From Theristus sp. LFF4_11 (taxonomy: Eukaryota > Nematoda > Chromadorea > Monhysterida > Xyalidae), in contig JASANC010002108.1 in the NCBI GenBank assembly GCA_030248135.1, positions 1 through 64,000 on the forward strand: a DNA stretch of 64,000 nucleotides, written 5' to 3'. The position numbers were made by a program, and so were the translations under genes. Below, in pieces: positions 1 to 11,591 of the stretch; within the stretch, counting starts at the first letter, position 1, and every line of letters starts with the position of its first letter. The notes beneath the pieces are model-generated. The model did no database searches, had not been told where the DNA came from, and saw only the letters and a program-made list of their open reading frames with translations.

Positions 1-142
1 AACCAACATCTCTGGTTAAAGTTTCAAAACGTTTATACAAAAATATAGCACGTAAAAATCCCCCAAGAAAGTGAATTCCCAAACAGTACTTGAAAATCAC
101 TTGAATTTCCGCAAAGCGATGGTGCGGTCAATTTTTTTGCAG

Positions 143-570
143 ATCACTGAGAAACCGGACGAAGATGACAACCCGTTGCCAGTGTTGGGGTGAGTGATTA
201 GGAGAACACTGCTGCTGTCTATTGGTTACTGTAGTTCTTCAAACTGAGAAATAAGCGTTTATGATCTGAACGTAATAGGTGATCCGTTTCACGCATGACT
301 CGTTTGAAATCGTTTGAAACTTGAATTCAAGTGAATTGGGACGTCGCCAGTTTATTTTCATTGAATAATATCTGATAACTTTTAACATTTCTTGGGTTGG
401 TATTGCATACATTTTTGAACAGTTGCATTTGCAGCCTGGTGCTTGGCCTCTTCTACGGCGGTGTGGCGCTTCTGATTGGGGTGGGCATAGTGATTTATGC
501 AGCATGCGTCAAACTTGGCTACTCTGTGGTCGCCCCAGACTTTGTGCACAACTTCAACTATCGAATGTGA
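143..570 (+). CDS. Last two exons of a single-pass membrane protein (5' part outside or unresolved)
   Basis: Two exons join in frame: 143-189 (after a TTTTTTTGCAG acceptor, before GTGAGT) and 435-570 (after TTTGCAG), ending at TGA 568-570. The encoded tail is an acidic stretch (EKPDEDDNPLP), then a hydrophobic segment of about 28 residues rich in Gly, Leu, Ile and Val (from LVLGLFYGG to VIYAAC), then a short tail ending FNYRM. This looks like the last transmembrane helix and short cytosolic end of a membrane protein. No family could be recognised from so little sequence. Upstream exons are probably to the left of the window; nothing certain was seen in 1-142. Confidence 0.55.
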
Positions 571-1527
571 GCGTGTGAATCAAGATTGACGTGTACTACT
601 TTATTTGTACGTGTATATTGCATTTGACATGCTTCAGTTTACAACTTTTATAACCTTGAAAACCGGATTGGATAACTATAGATACCAGTAAATTTTTACA
701 ACATTTCAAATTGTTTCAATAGTTCAATGGAAAACTCTTGCTGAAAGCTTTTTTAAACGTCAGAAATAGGCAACAGTGTTGTTATAAAATTTGTCTGAAA
801 CATGATTTTTTGTAACGATTTGATCAAATAAAACTGATGGGTCCATCCAACCGATTTATCCCATTTTGCTGTCATTCAGTAACTTTATAAACATATTGCG
901 CTATCGCCATTCATGATTCTGATGTAATGACAAAGTATGTTTTACACTCAAATATGCACGTGCAAATAATACAAACTGCAAGTAGGGATGGACGCGGGAC
1001 AGCCTGTCCCGCAAAGTGCGGAACAAAACGAGGGACGGGACAGTCCCGTTCCCATGCCGCAGATCCCTTGTCCAGGGCTGTCCGTCCCAAATTTTTTTCG
1101 GCTGTCTAGCCCCACGATGTCCCGTCCCGCAACTGAAAAACCTGTCCTGTGTCCATCAATAATCAGGGCAATAACAATAACAATAATAACAATAATCAAG
1201 TACAGCCTGTCCCGCAAAGTGCGTGACAAAATGCGGGACGGGACTGTTCAGTTCCCGTTCCGCAGATATCCTTTTCCGCACTGTCCCGTGCAAAAAATTG
1301 TTCGGCTGTCCTGTGCCTCAACCGAAAACTTATCCCGCGCCATCCAAAACTGCAAGCTCATTTGATGACCTCGACCTTCAACATTTTAAAACCAAATCGG
1401 TGCGGAATGAAGTGTTGATTTATGAGCGGTAAAAGTGAATACTACTACTACTACTAACGAAAACACGTCGCTTTCAGGGAAACCACAGTTTGTAATTTCT
1501 TGTGTAAACAGCATTCTAATTTCAAAC
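571..1527. other. Intergenic stretch with GTCCC-rich repeat blocks
   Basis: No coding exon could be supported between the membrane-protein tail and the protease start. AT-rich to about 950, then two diverged copies (about 1003-1095 and 1205-1300) of a block with GGGACGGGAC / CCTGTCCCGC and a CCGCAGAT-type core, separated by an AATAAC simple repeat (1170-1198). Short open frames here are products of the repeat. Confidence 0.5.
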
Positions 1528-3454
1528 ATGCAACGGCCCGCTCTGTCAATCTTAGTCATTGGCTCGCTTTTGGCCGGTGCAACTGAAGTGGTCGATCAAG
1601 AAGCTGAAGATGTTGAAAACGACGTGATTCCCACTGGAGCGTCCACGATCCGGGCGCCGAATCAAGGAAGACCCGAGAAAAAGACTGTCGGGGAACCGAC
1701 AATCATTGGAGGTGCGATCATTGAAATGTTTGCAGCTTTGCGATGTTTGGGTTTTGCAAACCGTTCGCCAAACGTCCATTTCCGCATAATTCACTGCTGC
1801 TGAAGCAACTTTTTAGCGCAACGTTTCACATAATAATAAAAAGGCGACTTATTCTGTTTTATAACACCAGTGGTGTGATGCGTTAAACGTGAAATGTGCT
1901 GTGTAATGATTATTTTGTAATGAGAGTCTGTCCATTTTTTGCCGCACAGGCGACGCCGCCGATCAGAACGAATGGCCGTGGCAGGCGTGGCTGAGCGAAT
2001 CGGACGATCGCTTCTTCTGCGGCGCTGTGCTGATCGATCGCGAATACGTGCTCACGGCGGCCCACTGTGTCTGCAACGACTGGGAGTTCATTGAGGGCAA
2101 AAACAAATGCACCGTATCGAGAAGCTATCGTGTTCATCTTGGTGATTGGAGGTAGGTTGATTTGGACAGGTGAACATGAAGATGGCCAAGTTGACCTTTT
2201 GTGTAAAAGAGAGTGGTGAAAACATGATGAAATGTAGCAACGATGATTGCGACACAGAATGGCGGATAATGATGGCACGGAAGTGGTGGCGCAGAGCAAG
2301 GACTATTTTGTGCACCACAAGATTCGCGACATCGCAGTGCTGCGCATTCCGCCGGTGACGCTCAGCAATGCAATTCAGGTTGGTTAAAAATTACAAAATC
2401 AACCATTTCTTATTGCCCATGACAATATGCTGATTTCCCACACACAGTAGAAATGATAATTTGGATTGCTTCCATAGCAGTTACAGTGAATATTCAAATC
2501 ATTTGTGCATACTTTCGTTCTTGTAATTATTAGCCGATTCCAATGGCTCGATTCGATCCAATAGATGGCGACAGTGCCTGGGCCACCGGATGGGGCATTT
2601 GGGACTCGAGTAGCAACACAATTCCCAACACGTTGCAAGAAATCGAATACGAGGTTTGAATGCGTCTCAGCGGATGCAAGTAACATAGGTCATGGAATAA
2701 CAAAATTTTTTTAATGCTCCGGTGTTGTTTTCAAACTTACATGTAGGACTCGGTTTTAACACTGATTGATTTAGATGTGTTTGTTTGCACTTGTTTTGTT
2801 TCGGCAGCTGTACGATATGGGGAACGTATAACAGGCATACTCAGAGGGCAAACCTGATGCGCCTTGATTATTAGAATGTCCCTGCACTACTGGTTTGAAA
2901 AATTTCCCATATATCACAGAGAATTCCTAGCCCCGCAAACGGTGTCAAACGTTTTGCCCAGGTCGACAGGGACAACTGTCCCACGCTAAACGGCGGAGTG
3001 TTTGGACCGTTAGGCGAACGGTTCTACACGTGCGTGATCACACCGGAGCCCGGTTACCAGGGAATCTGTTTCGGAGACAGCGGCGGCCCTCTGGTGGAAC
3101 AGACGAACGACGGAGAGTGGCAGTTGCTCGGTGCGCGAGTTTTCTGAACGTTTTTACTATTGGAGAAATTATTACAACCATTTCAACGTTTTGTAGTCCT
3201 CTAAAAACACTGAAATGTCTTTCGGGTTTGTTGATTAGCTGTTTTCAGCAACAGCCACGCTTGTTTTTCATTGTTTCAACGAACTCAACACCACCGTGTT
3301 TCCAGGGGTAACGTCGCACGGGGTGAACTTCGGCAACTGCGACAACGCCGACGGCTACGGCATGTACACAAGTGTGCCGAAGCACCGACGTTGGATCAAC
3401 CAGATCGTGGCCGGATGTACGACACGGCGATGCCGACGACGACAACAGATATGA
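1528..3454 (+). CDS. Secreted chymotrypsin-fold (S1) serine protease
   Basis: Six exons (1528-1711, 1950-2151, 2258-2378, 2534-2653, 2962-3130, 3306-3454) join in consistent phase to 314 residues. An N-terminal hydrophobic signal (LSILVIGSLLAGA) is followed by a propeptide of about 40 residues and the activation sequence IIGGDAADQNEWPWQ, split by intron 1. All three catalytic residues are visible: His in TAAHC, Asp in DIAVLRI, Ser in GDSGGP, plus the ATGWG motif. The residue at chymotrypsin position 189 appears to be Gly (GICFGDSGG), not Asp, so trypsin-like cleavage after Lys/Arg is unlikely and a chymotrypsin- or elastase-like preference is inferred. The tail is basic (TTRRCRRRQQ). A polyadenylation signal AATAAA lies at 3795-3800. 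Family assignment is firm; the substrate is unknown. Confidence 0.9.
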
Positions 3455-4027
3455 CGTAGCAGATTTCCGTTTATCTTTTTGTCTTCTGAGCATTTGTCGG
3501 CATATTTTTGTTTTTTGTTTTGTCAATTCTCAATTTAGTTCAACTCAACGAGCTCGAGGGAGGTAACGACCAAAAACAGTCACAAAACTCCTATTATTTG
3601 TCGTATCTTGGTGTGTAGTTGTGTAAACTCATCTGGCAGTTTGTATTTTAGCTGAACATACATTGTAGTAAAGTAGTGGTTTCTAATCTTGCTGGTGAAC
3701 AATTTGTCAGACCATAATGGATTTTGCACTGACTTATCAATGTACTTATATCTAGATGCTTGCGGTCGAACTTTCTTTTGCGCCAGATAAAGATAATAAA
3801 TAAATCAAATGGTTAAACTGAATATATAGGCACAGGGGGCGTAAAATAAAACGAACAGAAAATTAAAAATGCACGCACGAGTCTGACCCATATTTTTCTT
3901 CCACACTGTTTTAAAAAAACTCAACGTCTGGCAAGCGTGGTAACTGCGTAATTTCCATTTTGTCGATTGTTCAATGCGACAACAAAGTGCATTAATTTCG
4001 GTTTCAAAAAAACTTTAAATTCTAACC
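3455..4027. other. 3' flank of the protease and intergenic DNA
   Basis: AT-rich sequence without supportable exons. It includes the AATAAA at 3795-3800 and runs up to the promoter of the Hint-domain gene. Confidence 0.5.
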
Positions 4028-4033
4028 TATAAA
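4028..4033 (+). promoter_or_regulatory. TATA box of the Hint-domain gene
   Basis: TATAAA lies 34 bp upstream of the first ATG (4067), within CCTATAAAGTC, followed by an initiator-like CTCAGTC. The spacing leaves only a very short 5' leader. Confidence 0.45.
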
Positions 4034-4066
4034 GTCAAGCCGTGACTCAGCTCAGTCAGACGAGAA

Positions 4067-7000
4067 ATGATGAAAATACAACTGCAAGCGTGCGCTTTGG
4101 CATTTTTGATGACGTTGTTCTGCAAGCGTCAAGTGTCCGCATTGATCTACAGCTGTCAACCGGATCAGTTGCTCATTGTGCAGTCCCTGAACGAGGACGG
4201 TCTTAGGATGCACTGCGCCAGTGCAAAGATCTGCAACGTCAATGTGGTCAGTTTGTCAATTTATTCTTTTCACTGTTTGTCGGTGAGTATTTTCACTCAG
4301 TTTGAACTACCGCCGCATAATTTTACCAATACCAACTACCATGTCGCGTCCGTGGCGTAGCGGTAGAACTTCGGCCTACAGTTCTGTAGGTACCGGGTTC
4401 GAACCTCGCCGTGGACAAGACATACACGTGAAAAATTAGAGTGACCAATGAACATCTAATGGTCTATTCCCTCCTGAGCCGAGGGTAAAATTGGGCTCGG
4501 GGCAGTATTGCCCGTCTCCGCCGGAGTTTGGTACCTTTGGGTTTCCGGAACCGGCGCGCGTATAATTAAAAAAAAATGTGACTGTGATTTTTTTAAATAA
4601 CATTTTTGTCGCACTCTGCTGGGGGGTTTTCGATTCATTGGATAAAAGTGATTCATTACCATTGTTTCAATTCAAATTTCGAAAAATATCAAAAAGAAAA
4701 AAGCGCCACAGATGTGCGCTTACCACGAAGAAAAAGCGAATTGTGCGGGAAAAACGTATTTTGTCGCTGCCGTCAATCAAACCGAGGATTTCGGACCGTA
4801 AGTAATGATTTGTCTAATTTGAGGTTTTAAAACTTGGACATTTTTTGAAAAATGTTTTAGCGTCTCACACCGTTGCTGCGCCTATTGGCCCGAAGTGGAC
4901 GAGCACATTGGTGCTGATTGTTTCGTTCATCAGCTGGATGAAGAGATTAGTCGTGATACGCTGTCTCGCGTCGACGAAGAAAATTTCAAAGGTTGTGGTT
5001 TTTAAAATAGTTTTTTTGAAGAATTTTTATTCAGCCAGTGCAAAAAAAGTTAAATAAATTTCAATTTTTTCATGTCACAGACGGTGGATTCCGTCTGCGA
5101 CTCTATCGACTTCTTCAGAAAACGCCCGTTAAAATGATTGTGAAAGGGATACAAGTTACTGAGTCAGTTGATTTGTTAAACTTGGTTTGCATTGAAATCA
5201 CTTTTCCATTCTTCAAACCATTTATTTTATTTCAGGAAAGAAAACCCATATTAAAGCAAGAAACCCACAAGCATTTTCATGCAAAATTTGAGGGATACAC
5301 GAAAAAAGGAACCAAACAAGTAATTGAGTTTAAAGAACCTAACTTTTGAGTTTCTTTTTAGTCACGGTTACAACGTCACCATCTGTCGACCGACCTGTGA
5401 CTATGAAACGCAGCGCGCTAGCACGCACGCCCCTGTGACACGGCCAAAATTTACCGTCACTCAGACAGGTGTGCTTCTGTTTTTTTTGCAATTATTTTTG
5501 TATTTCATCAAAAATTAGTTCGCGAGCAGAAGAAATTTCTTTTAGGCGCTCTTGAGCTGAAAAAGTCGATCATTCGTCGTCAGAGAACACTAGCTGCTAG
5601 ATGCGAATTAATTTTTGACCACTGAAGCTCTTGATTTTGACGTTCACATGACATTTGCTCAACTTTCTGCCTGCTCACAGTGCATGTGTGTGAATAAAAA
5701 ATAAAATTAACACAGCAACGTTTTTTGTGGATGCACATCGTAAAATGTAAATCGTAGCAAATAATTACGTTTGAATTTAAAATTTTTTTAAGTTACTTAT
5801 CAATTTAATTAAATTAATTTAACGTCGTTTTGAATGTAATATCGCTATTTAAGCGCGCACCATCAAGCCACACATCATTGTGCAAGATCCACCGGAAGCC
5901 GCAGTATCGAAAGAACAAAGTGGCAGCGGTAGTCGAGAGCAGTTAGAAACTACGATCACTACTACAACAACAGCTGCCCCCTCCACAACGTCCACGCAAT
6001 CCGTACAACCACCACAAGCCCCGAACTTGGTCGGCCCAGCAGATCCAGGTCAAGGCGCTGCAGCTGAAACTCCTCCCACCGGCCCGAGTCAAGGAGCGGC
6101 CGCTGCAATTCATCCTCCCCTTCCACAGGTTGAAAAACAAAACAGAATTGTATTTGTCCGCTCAGTGAAGGTTCTTTTGTAATGCTAAAAATTTCTTGCA
6201 GATGGTACATCCAGCAGACCCAAACGCAATTATGATTCTCGGACCAAATGACCCGGACCCAGTTGGTCTGGACGTGATGGGCACCGAAGCAGCAACAATC
6301 AATTGTTTCACCGGTGATATGACTGTTGAAACGCCAGTCGGTAAGAAACGAATGGACGAACTTGAACTGGGCGATCAGGTAAAACGTTTTCTGCCAAGTT
6401 ATAATTTGAGCAAATTCGGAAACTGTGTCATGGATCCCTCAGCCAGAAATGAACAGGTTCTCGTGGCCATCAGCGACAACTTGCTCACCTACAGTCCCGT
6501 GACCACATTTTACCATCGGAACAAACAGCATGAATTTGACTATCTGCATATGCGCACAAAGTCCGGACGTCAACTGACTGTCAGTCACAAACACTTGTTG
6601 CCAAGAATTGCTGCATGCGAACAGAAGCTGTTGGAAGGCGAGGATTTTGCGGAGATTACTGATGCGTCAGAGTTTGCCGAAAAAGCTTCGGTAGGAGACT
6701 GTCTGTTAATATTGGAGAAGCATCCATCGGGACAGAAAATGATGGAAACCGATGAAATTGTGCAGGTAGGTGGTCTATTGCTTTGTAAAATACCTTAAAT
6801 CAGATTATAGACAGTTTTATTTCTTTCTGTCAGATTACTCAACATGTCCATCGCAGCGCATTCAGTCCAATCACAGCAGCCGGGAGTCTTCTTGTGAACG
6901 ACATTCATTGCTCCTGTTTTGCCGTCTTTGAAAATCACGTGCTGCAACAAATGCTTTCTGAAGTCTTCTTGATGACAGAAAAGGCGATTGAATGGTTCTA

Positions 7001-7094
7001 TAACGTGCCATCTGTCGTGGCTATGACTGAAGAAGTTCCAACACTGCTGATGTTTTTCTACAATGTGCGGAAAACAATCATGGGAAGCTTTTGA
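4067..7094 (+). CDS. Groundhog/warthog-like secreted protein with hedgehog-type Hint (Hog) domain
   Basis: Nine exons fit in phase: 4067-4246, 4712-4797, 4861-4991, 5081-5154, 5236-5327, 5362-5468, 5854-6128, 6202-6765, 6834-7094, giving about 589 residues. A signal peptide (ALAFLMTLFC...SA) leads a Cys-containing N-terminal region (RCCAYWPEVDEH, TICRPTCDY) that I could not match firmly to a known wart or ground domain. A Thr/Pro/Gln-rich linker follows, then the Hint domain: INCFTGDMTVETP with the catalytic Cys, MDELELGD, SYSPV-like TYSPVTTFYH, TVSHKHLL with the conserved His, and FSPITAAGSLLVNDIHCSCFA. Hint domains self-cleave before the Cys by an N-S acyl shift; whether a lipid is added here is unknown. 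Two uncertainties: 6379-6456 may be a 78-nt in-frame intron, and polyadenylation-like AATAAA sites near 5693-5705 could make a short form ending about 5622. AATAAA also at 7311-7316. Confidence 0.8.
4342..4577 (+). repeat. tRNA-derived SINE inside intron 1 of the Hint gene
   Basis: The head is tRNA-like: GTCCGTGG (4348-4355) can pair with CCGTGGAC about 70 nt downstream, there is an A box (TGGCGTAGCGG, 4353-4363), an anticodon-like stem CCTAC/GTAGG, and a B box (GGTTCGAACC, 4396-4405). An unrelated GC-rich body of about 150 bp follows and ends in an A-rich tail (about 4564-4576). This is the structure of a SINE transcribed by RNA polymerase III. Target-site duplications were not clear. Confidence 0.65.
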
Positions 7095-7310
7095 AAATTC
7101 TTGCCTTTTTGTTTGTTGTTGATTGTTTGTTAACGATTGTTATCGATGCTCTAATTCATACAGTTTATTTTTCTGGCAGTGCTTGCTTAAGCAACAAGAG
7201 TCAAAAGAACAAAAAGTTTACAACCAGACGTGGTCTGAAAGACGAAGAAATAATTTACGGATATAACGCAATAATAAACGGACACCCGCAGATTAGCCGA
7301 AAAATTGAAA

Positions 7311-7316
7311 AATAAA
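7311..7316 (+). terminator. Polyadenylation signal of the Hint gene
   Basis: AATAAA, followed at once by a second AATAAA-like copy, about 220 bp past the stop codon and just before the convergent Polycomb gene. Confidence 0.4.
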
Positions 7317-7418
7317 ATAAAAATGCACAATTCTTGCATGCACACAAAATTTTAATTGAAAACGAATAAAATGCTAACTTTAACAGCACAACAAAGCCAG
7401 CAGATACATTACAAGTGT

Positions 7419-8496
7419 TCATGCCTGCAGTCGTTCCACACTTCGATGCCCAAAGAATTCGTCCGGCGCTCTGCATTCCGTAAACAGAAATGTTTTACCT
7501 CGGACGGAAACATCGGTTACGGTAACACCGAACGGATCGCTCTGATTTGGTGACGTTTGCGGCGTTGACGGATTGCTGCTGCCGCTGCACACTGACGGTT
7601 GATTGATGCGGTTGCGTTCACGTATCAGCCATAGCTCGCCGTCGCTGACCTCCTGTCGCAGCGCAGGTGGATTTGCTTGCCGATCAGTTATGGGTTGAAT
7701 CTTGAGGTCTGTCGGTTTGGTGGTATCGTGCTCAGAATTATCCAACGGTTTTTTGTTGATCAGGCCAGGTGAGTTGCTTAACCTCCCTTCCGTTGATGAT
7801 TGTTGAAAATCGTCAGCCGAATCACCGTTGTCAGGCACTTCAGATGCTTCATTCTCTTGAATGGAGCGATTTTCAACATCCGAATGATTGTCGACGTCGT
7901 TTGATGCAGAGCAACTTGGTGCCTCGTCGTCATTTGCGGGCGCATCAGTCGCTTTCAATGTTTGAGTTCGTTTCAAGTTTCTTGTCAGTCGAGTGGCGGG
8001 GCTAAAAACAGCGACAATGAACAGTGTTCACGTGAAGTGTTTCACAGCAGGTAGAACCAATTTTAAAAAAAGACATTACTCATTTTTTATTTAAATGAAA
8101 GTTTTATAAAGTCCCTCACCTCTCCATGATAGATCGACTGTAGCGCTCTTTCAGAACCGTTGACGTCGGTGATTTTGATGCAACTGCTGACTGCACATTG
8201 AACAACTCAATTAGCCTGTCGTCCAGAATGTTACCCTCGGGCTCCCAGCTGTTGTAACTGAAATTCAAATTGAAATGAAAGTGATTGCTTCATGAAAGAA
8301 CAGGTCAAATATAAAATCATCCGAAAAAAATGACGAACAAATAAAAAAATGAAAAAACTTACCGATTGGTGAAGTTCTTCCATTTTACTAAATATTCTGT
8401 CACGGATTTGCGACGCCGTTTCTTGAGGATTTTTTGCACTCGATAGATTGGGTCTCGTTTCGTTGCTCGGCCATTGCCATTGTTTCGGCGGTTCAT
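7419..8496 (-). CDS. Polycomb/CBX-family chromodomain protein with C-terminal Pc box
   Basis: Three exons on the minus strand (8496-8363, 8257-8120, 8001-7419) join exactly in phase to 284 residues. Residues about 17-65 form a chromodomain: YRVQKILKKRRRKS, then EYLVKWKNF, then YNSWEPEGNILDDRLIELF; the aromatic cage positions (Y, W, W/Y) are present. The middle is Ser/Asp/Asn-rich and probably disordered. The C-terminus, GVTVTDVSVRGKTFLFTE followed by PDEFF, resembles the Pc/CBX repressor box that binds RING1 proteins in PRC1. By family knowledge such proteins read H3K27me3 and target PRC1. The gene converges with the Hint gene, with about 100 bp between polyadenylation signal and stop codon. 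An HP1-type protein is less likely, because the C-terminal chromoshadow domain is absent. Confidence 0.85.
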
Positions 8497-11400
8497 TCTC
8501 GAGTAAATTGAAACTGGCTCAGTTGCACTTCTGCCTAAATGAAGCAAAAATACGTGCAGAACAGAACAGAATGAATAAAAACAACGGATGACCGCAAACA
8601 AAGAGACAATTTGTGCATTGCACTACCAGGTAATTTAGAAGCATAAACAAAGAGAAAGCGGCGCGCTTAGCAACTACAACAACTGCGAAAATTGAATTGC
8701 AACCACTGAACGGGTTCCATTTTATAATCAAACAATAATTTTTTAGGTTTCTGATCAAACAGAAACGACTAAAACAAGAAAACTCAGTCAAATTTATTAA
8801 GCAACAACGAGAAATAAAATCATATCGACCTCGAGAAAACTCTGAACGTCAAGCTGAAATTGCATACAGTTTATGGTTTGCCGTGTGGGAGAAAGTGATG
8901 AAAAATCAAAATCGTTGGACGGGTTTTCTTTTCAGAAGACAGGAAATGAGACAGCCATCAGTGACAGAAACAAACATAAAACAACCGAGGAAAATTTTCC
9001 TGACACGTGAAATCGAGTCATAAAACCAAAAATAAACCAGTTTTATTCAACGACGACATGACTCACGCTAGCGCACGAGTTGCAGAACAAAGCACACACT
9101 GTGAACGTGGTGAACGAATTATAATGAATGAATCACCAGATGGATTCTGTTTCTCAGTAGTGGTTTGTTGTTAAGCTTCTCTTTGTGCACAGCAGCACAC
9201 ACGCAACACCACAACAAAAACATTGATTGATTTGTGCATTGTATAGAGGAACAGATGCAGACCAAAATGCAAAGCACTTGTATGTGTTGCAGCTTGCCAA
9301 ACGGAGAGTGGAGCAGGCCAACGGGTAGAATCCGAGAAAGACACCCCCCCAAAATAGGGTGTGTGAAAAATTGGTGTGCAGGGGACACAAAGTGCACCAC
9401 CGCACCGTTTTCTGATCATCAATATTTGTATTATCATTATTATTTCTCTGTGCGTAAGAATTTATACACACTCACCACACCCCATCGCATGCTAACTGTC
9501 ATAGTTTAGATCATATCGTATTTTTGCTTGTCCAATCTTTTCAAAACAACTGTGCAAAAGTCGTCAGACAGAAGGAAAGCGCAAAAAGGGGAAAAGGCTG
9601 ACTTAAAAGTGTAAAAAAATTGACTGTGATGATCAACGATTTTTAACTGTAAAAATTCTCCCTGGTAAAGTCGTGTGTCGTTCGCAAGAAACGCGTTTTT
9701 TTCGTTTCACCTTGTCGGTGTCGCTGTGTGATGCTTAGAGCATGAATCAGAGCATCTAGATTGCAGAGTGTAAACACAAAAGTGTGCTGCGACTATTGCA
9801 AGGTCTTTAAAGTTTTTATTGAAGTGGGAAGAGTACGAGATGAAAGATAAAACAATAATGTTCAGTTAAGTTTGGTTATTTTTAGTTCACCAAAAAGTTG
9901 TCAATGATTTGCTGAATCATCTTGTTGAAAAATTCCAAAAGTTTTGTGGTTGTGTGTGGTTTCGGTTTTACTTTGTGGTCACAAAACGTACTTTTGTCTG
10001 CGAGAAAAAAAGCTGAGTAATGGCTATTTACTGACAGCGGAAATTAGGAAATTGCTCATTTGGTTCTATTTCTCATTTGTGCAGTAACGAAATTTGTGAG
10101 ATGTAACGCAAGTGACATGACACTTTTTTTCGAATTTCAAGCAATTTTTTTGTTTTGCAAATTCGCCAGAAATTCAAATCCTATTCAATCGCACCACACA
10201 AACGCATGGTTTTCGACAAAAGAAAGCGAGAAAAACTCACAATTTACACAAACAACCAAAGCCAACAACAACTAACGCGATGAGTCCTTCAAACAAAACA
10301 TTGAAAAAAACGGATTTATTTAAAAAAAACTCGTTTTTGAATAACGCGAGACGCTATGAAATCGTATCGGAGGGGGCTTATAAAAACTGCAAAATCACAA
10401 ATTCTAGAAAAAAGTCCTCCGTAAAAAAATTGCATGGATGCACAGACCAGTGAACGAAATTCGGTGTTTCTTAGTCTGATGAGGAACACTTGTTTCTTAG
10501 GAAGCAAAGCAACAATTTGAATTTTTCCGGCCATTGAAAATCTTGCACAAACCCTAACACACAATTGCGATTTTACGGTATTTGGAGCTACGCCATGAAA
10601 TCATTCTGCTCCGAGCATGCGCTTGATGCTTGAAGCAGCTATTTTTGCTCATCAGACATTTGCTGCCAAAAACACCAATCTGTTTGTCATCGGTTAAAAT
10701 ATCGTCAGTGGTCGAAAAAATGTTCAGATAAAATGTACGAATATGAAATGTTTCGTAATCGCACCATTATGTTTTCGACATCGGATGCGCAACGCCAGAA
10801 GCGGTGTTGCGTTTTTCGTTGAAATAACATCGGTATTTTTAGATGAAAATTAGGTGACGAACAAACGTGCCGGCATGTGGCGCTGCTTGTTGCAGTGTCG
10901 TAAACGATCGCACGTTCGCCATTTCACTGAAGCCACGTGCCAAGACGGAGCAAAGGACATCGCTGATAAGTGCCAGCACCACAAAGTGAGCAGTGTCAGG
11001 GTAAGAAGAGATGTCCGCGGACACGGTGTCCCGTGCGCCTGCGGGTCCCGCGAGGTGTCCCGTTCCGCGAAATGAAACGCACCACACACTCGGCAACTTT
11101 CAGTTCCGGGCCACACACACCGCGCGCGGGACACCCAGGCGGACAGACACCGGACAGCTCTTCGGATACCCTTTTCAGCGTAATGTTTCTGCAGTGTGCC
11201 TGCTGATAATGATTGCTTTCTGATTTTCCCGAACTCTTACCGTTTATTGTTTCCCACCAGAAGATGTGTATATCAGCTGTTTGTATAGCATATAAAAGCT
11301 GTACGGCATGGCATTGTTAGCAGCAGCTCAATTTCGGCTTTCTATGTGTGTGAAAGTCGCACACTCTGATGACTGACTCACTGCGTCTGCGTTTCACGCG

Positions 11401-11591
11401 TTTATTCAGCGCACCATACACTGAGAGAACAACAAAAATATTCCAGGACCGATACATCGATGAAATCGAAATGGCTAACCAGCGGTTTAGCAAGTGTGTT
11501 GGTTACTTTGTGTCATCGCTTTGATTGCTCCAGTTTTTTTGGTTTATCATGTTTTATCCTGTACTAATTATACAGAAACACTAAAAGTGTT
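8497..11591. other. About 3.1 kb without supportable genes
   Basis: AT-rich intergenic DNA between the Polycomb gene and the palindromic element. Short open frames here have no recognisable domains, splice-consistent continuations or coding-like composition. A GTCCC/GGGACA-rich block at about 11010-11165 resembles the blocks near 1.0-1.3 kb (shared TCGGATACCCTTTT / CAGATATCCTTTT-like pieces). If the tyrosine kinase gene has 5' exons, they could lie here, but none was recognised. Confidence 0.4.

Noticed and set aside
4348..4415. Functional tRNA gene
   Set aside because: It has a good A box, B box and acceptor-like pairing, but a 6-nt anticodon loop and a long attached body with an A-tail, so SINE is the better call.
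5546..5624. Separate short gene ending at about 5622
   Set aside because: Exon 6 splices in phase directly to 5854, so one gene is preferred; the nearby AATAAA sites are kept as a possible short isoform.
10839..11223. Overlapping open frames on both strands near 11 kb
   Set aside because: They come from a GTCCC-rich repeat block with no coding signature.
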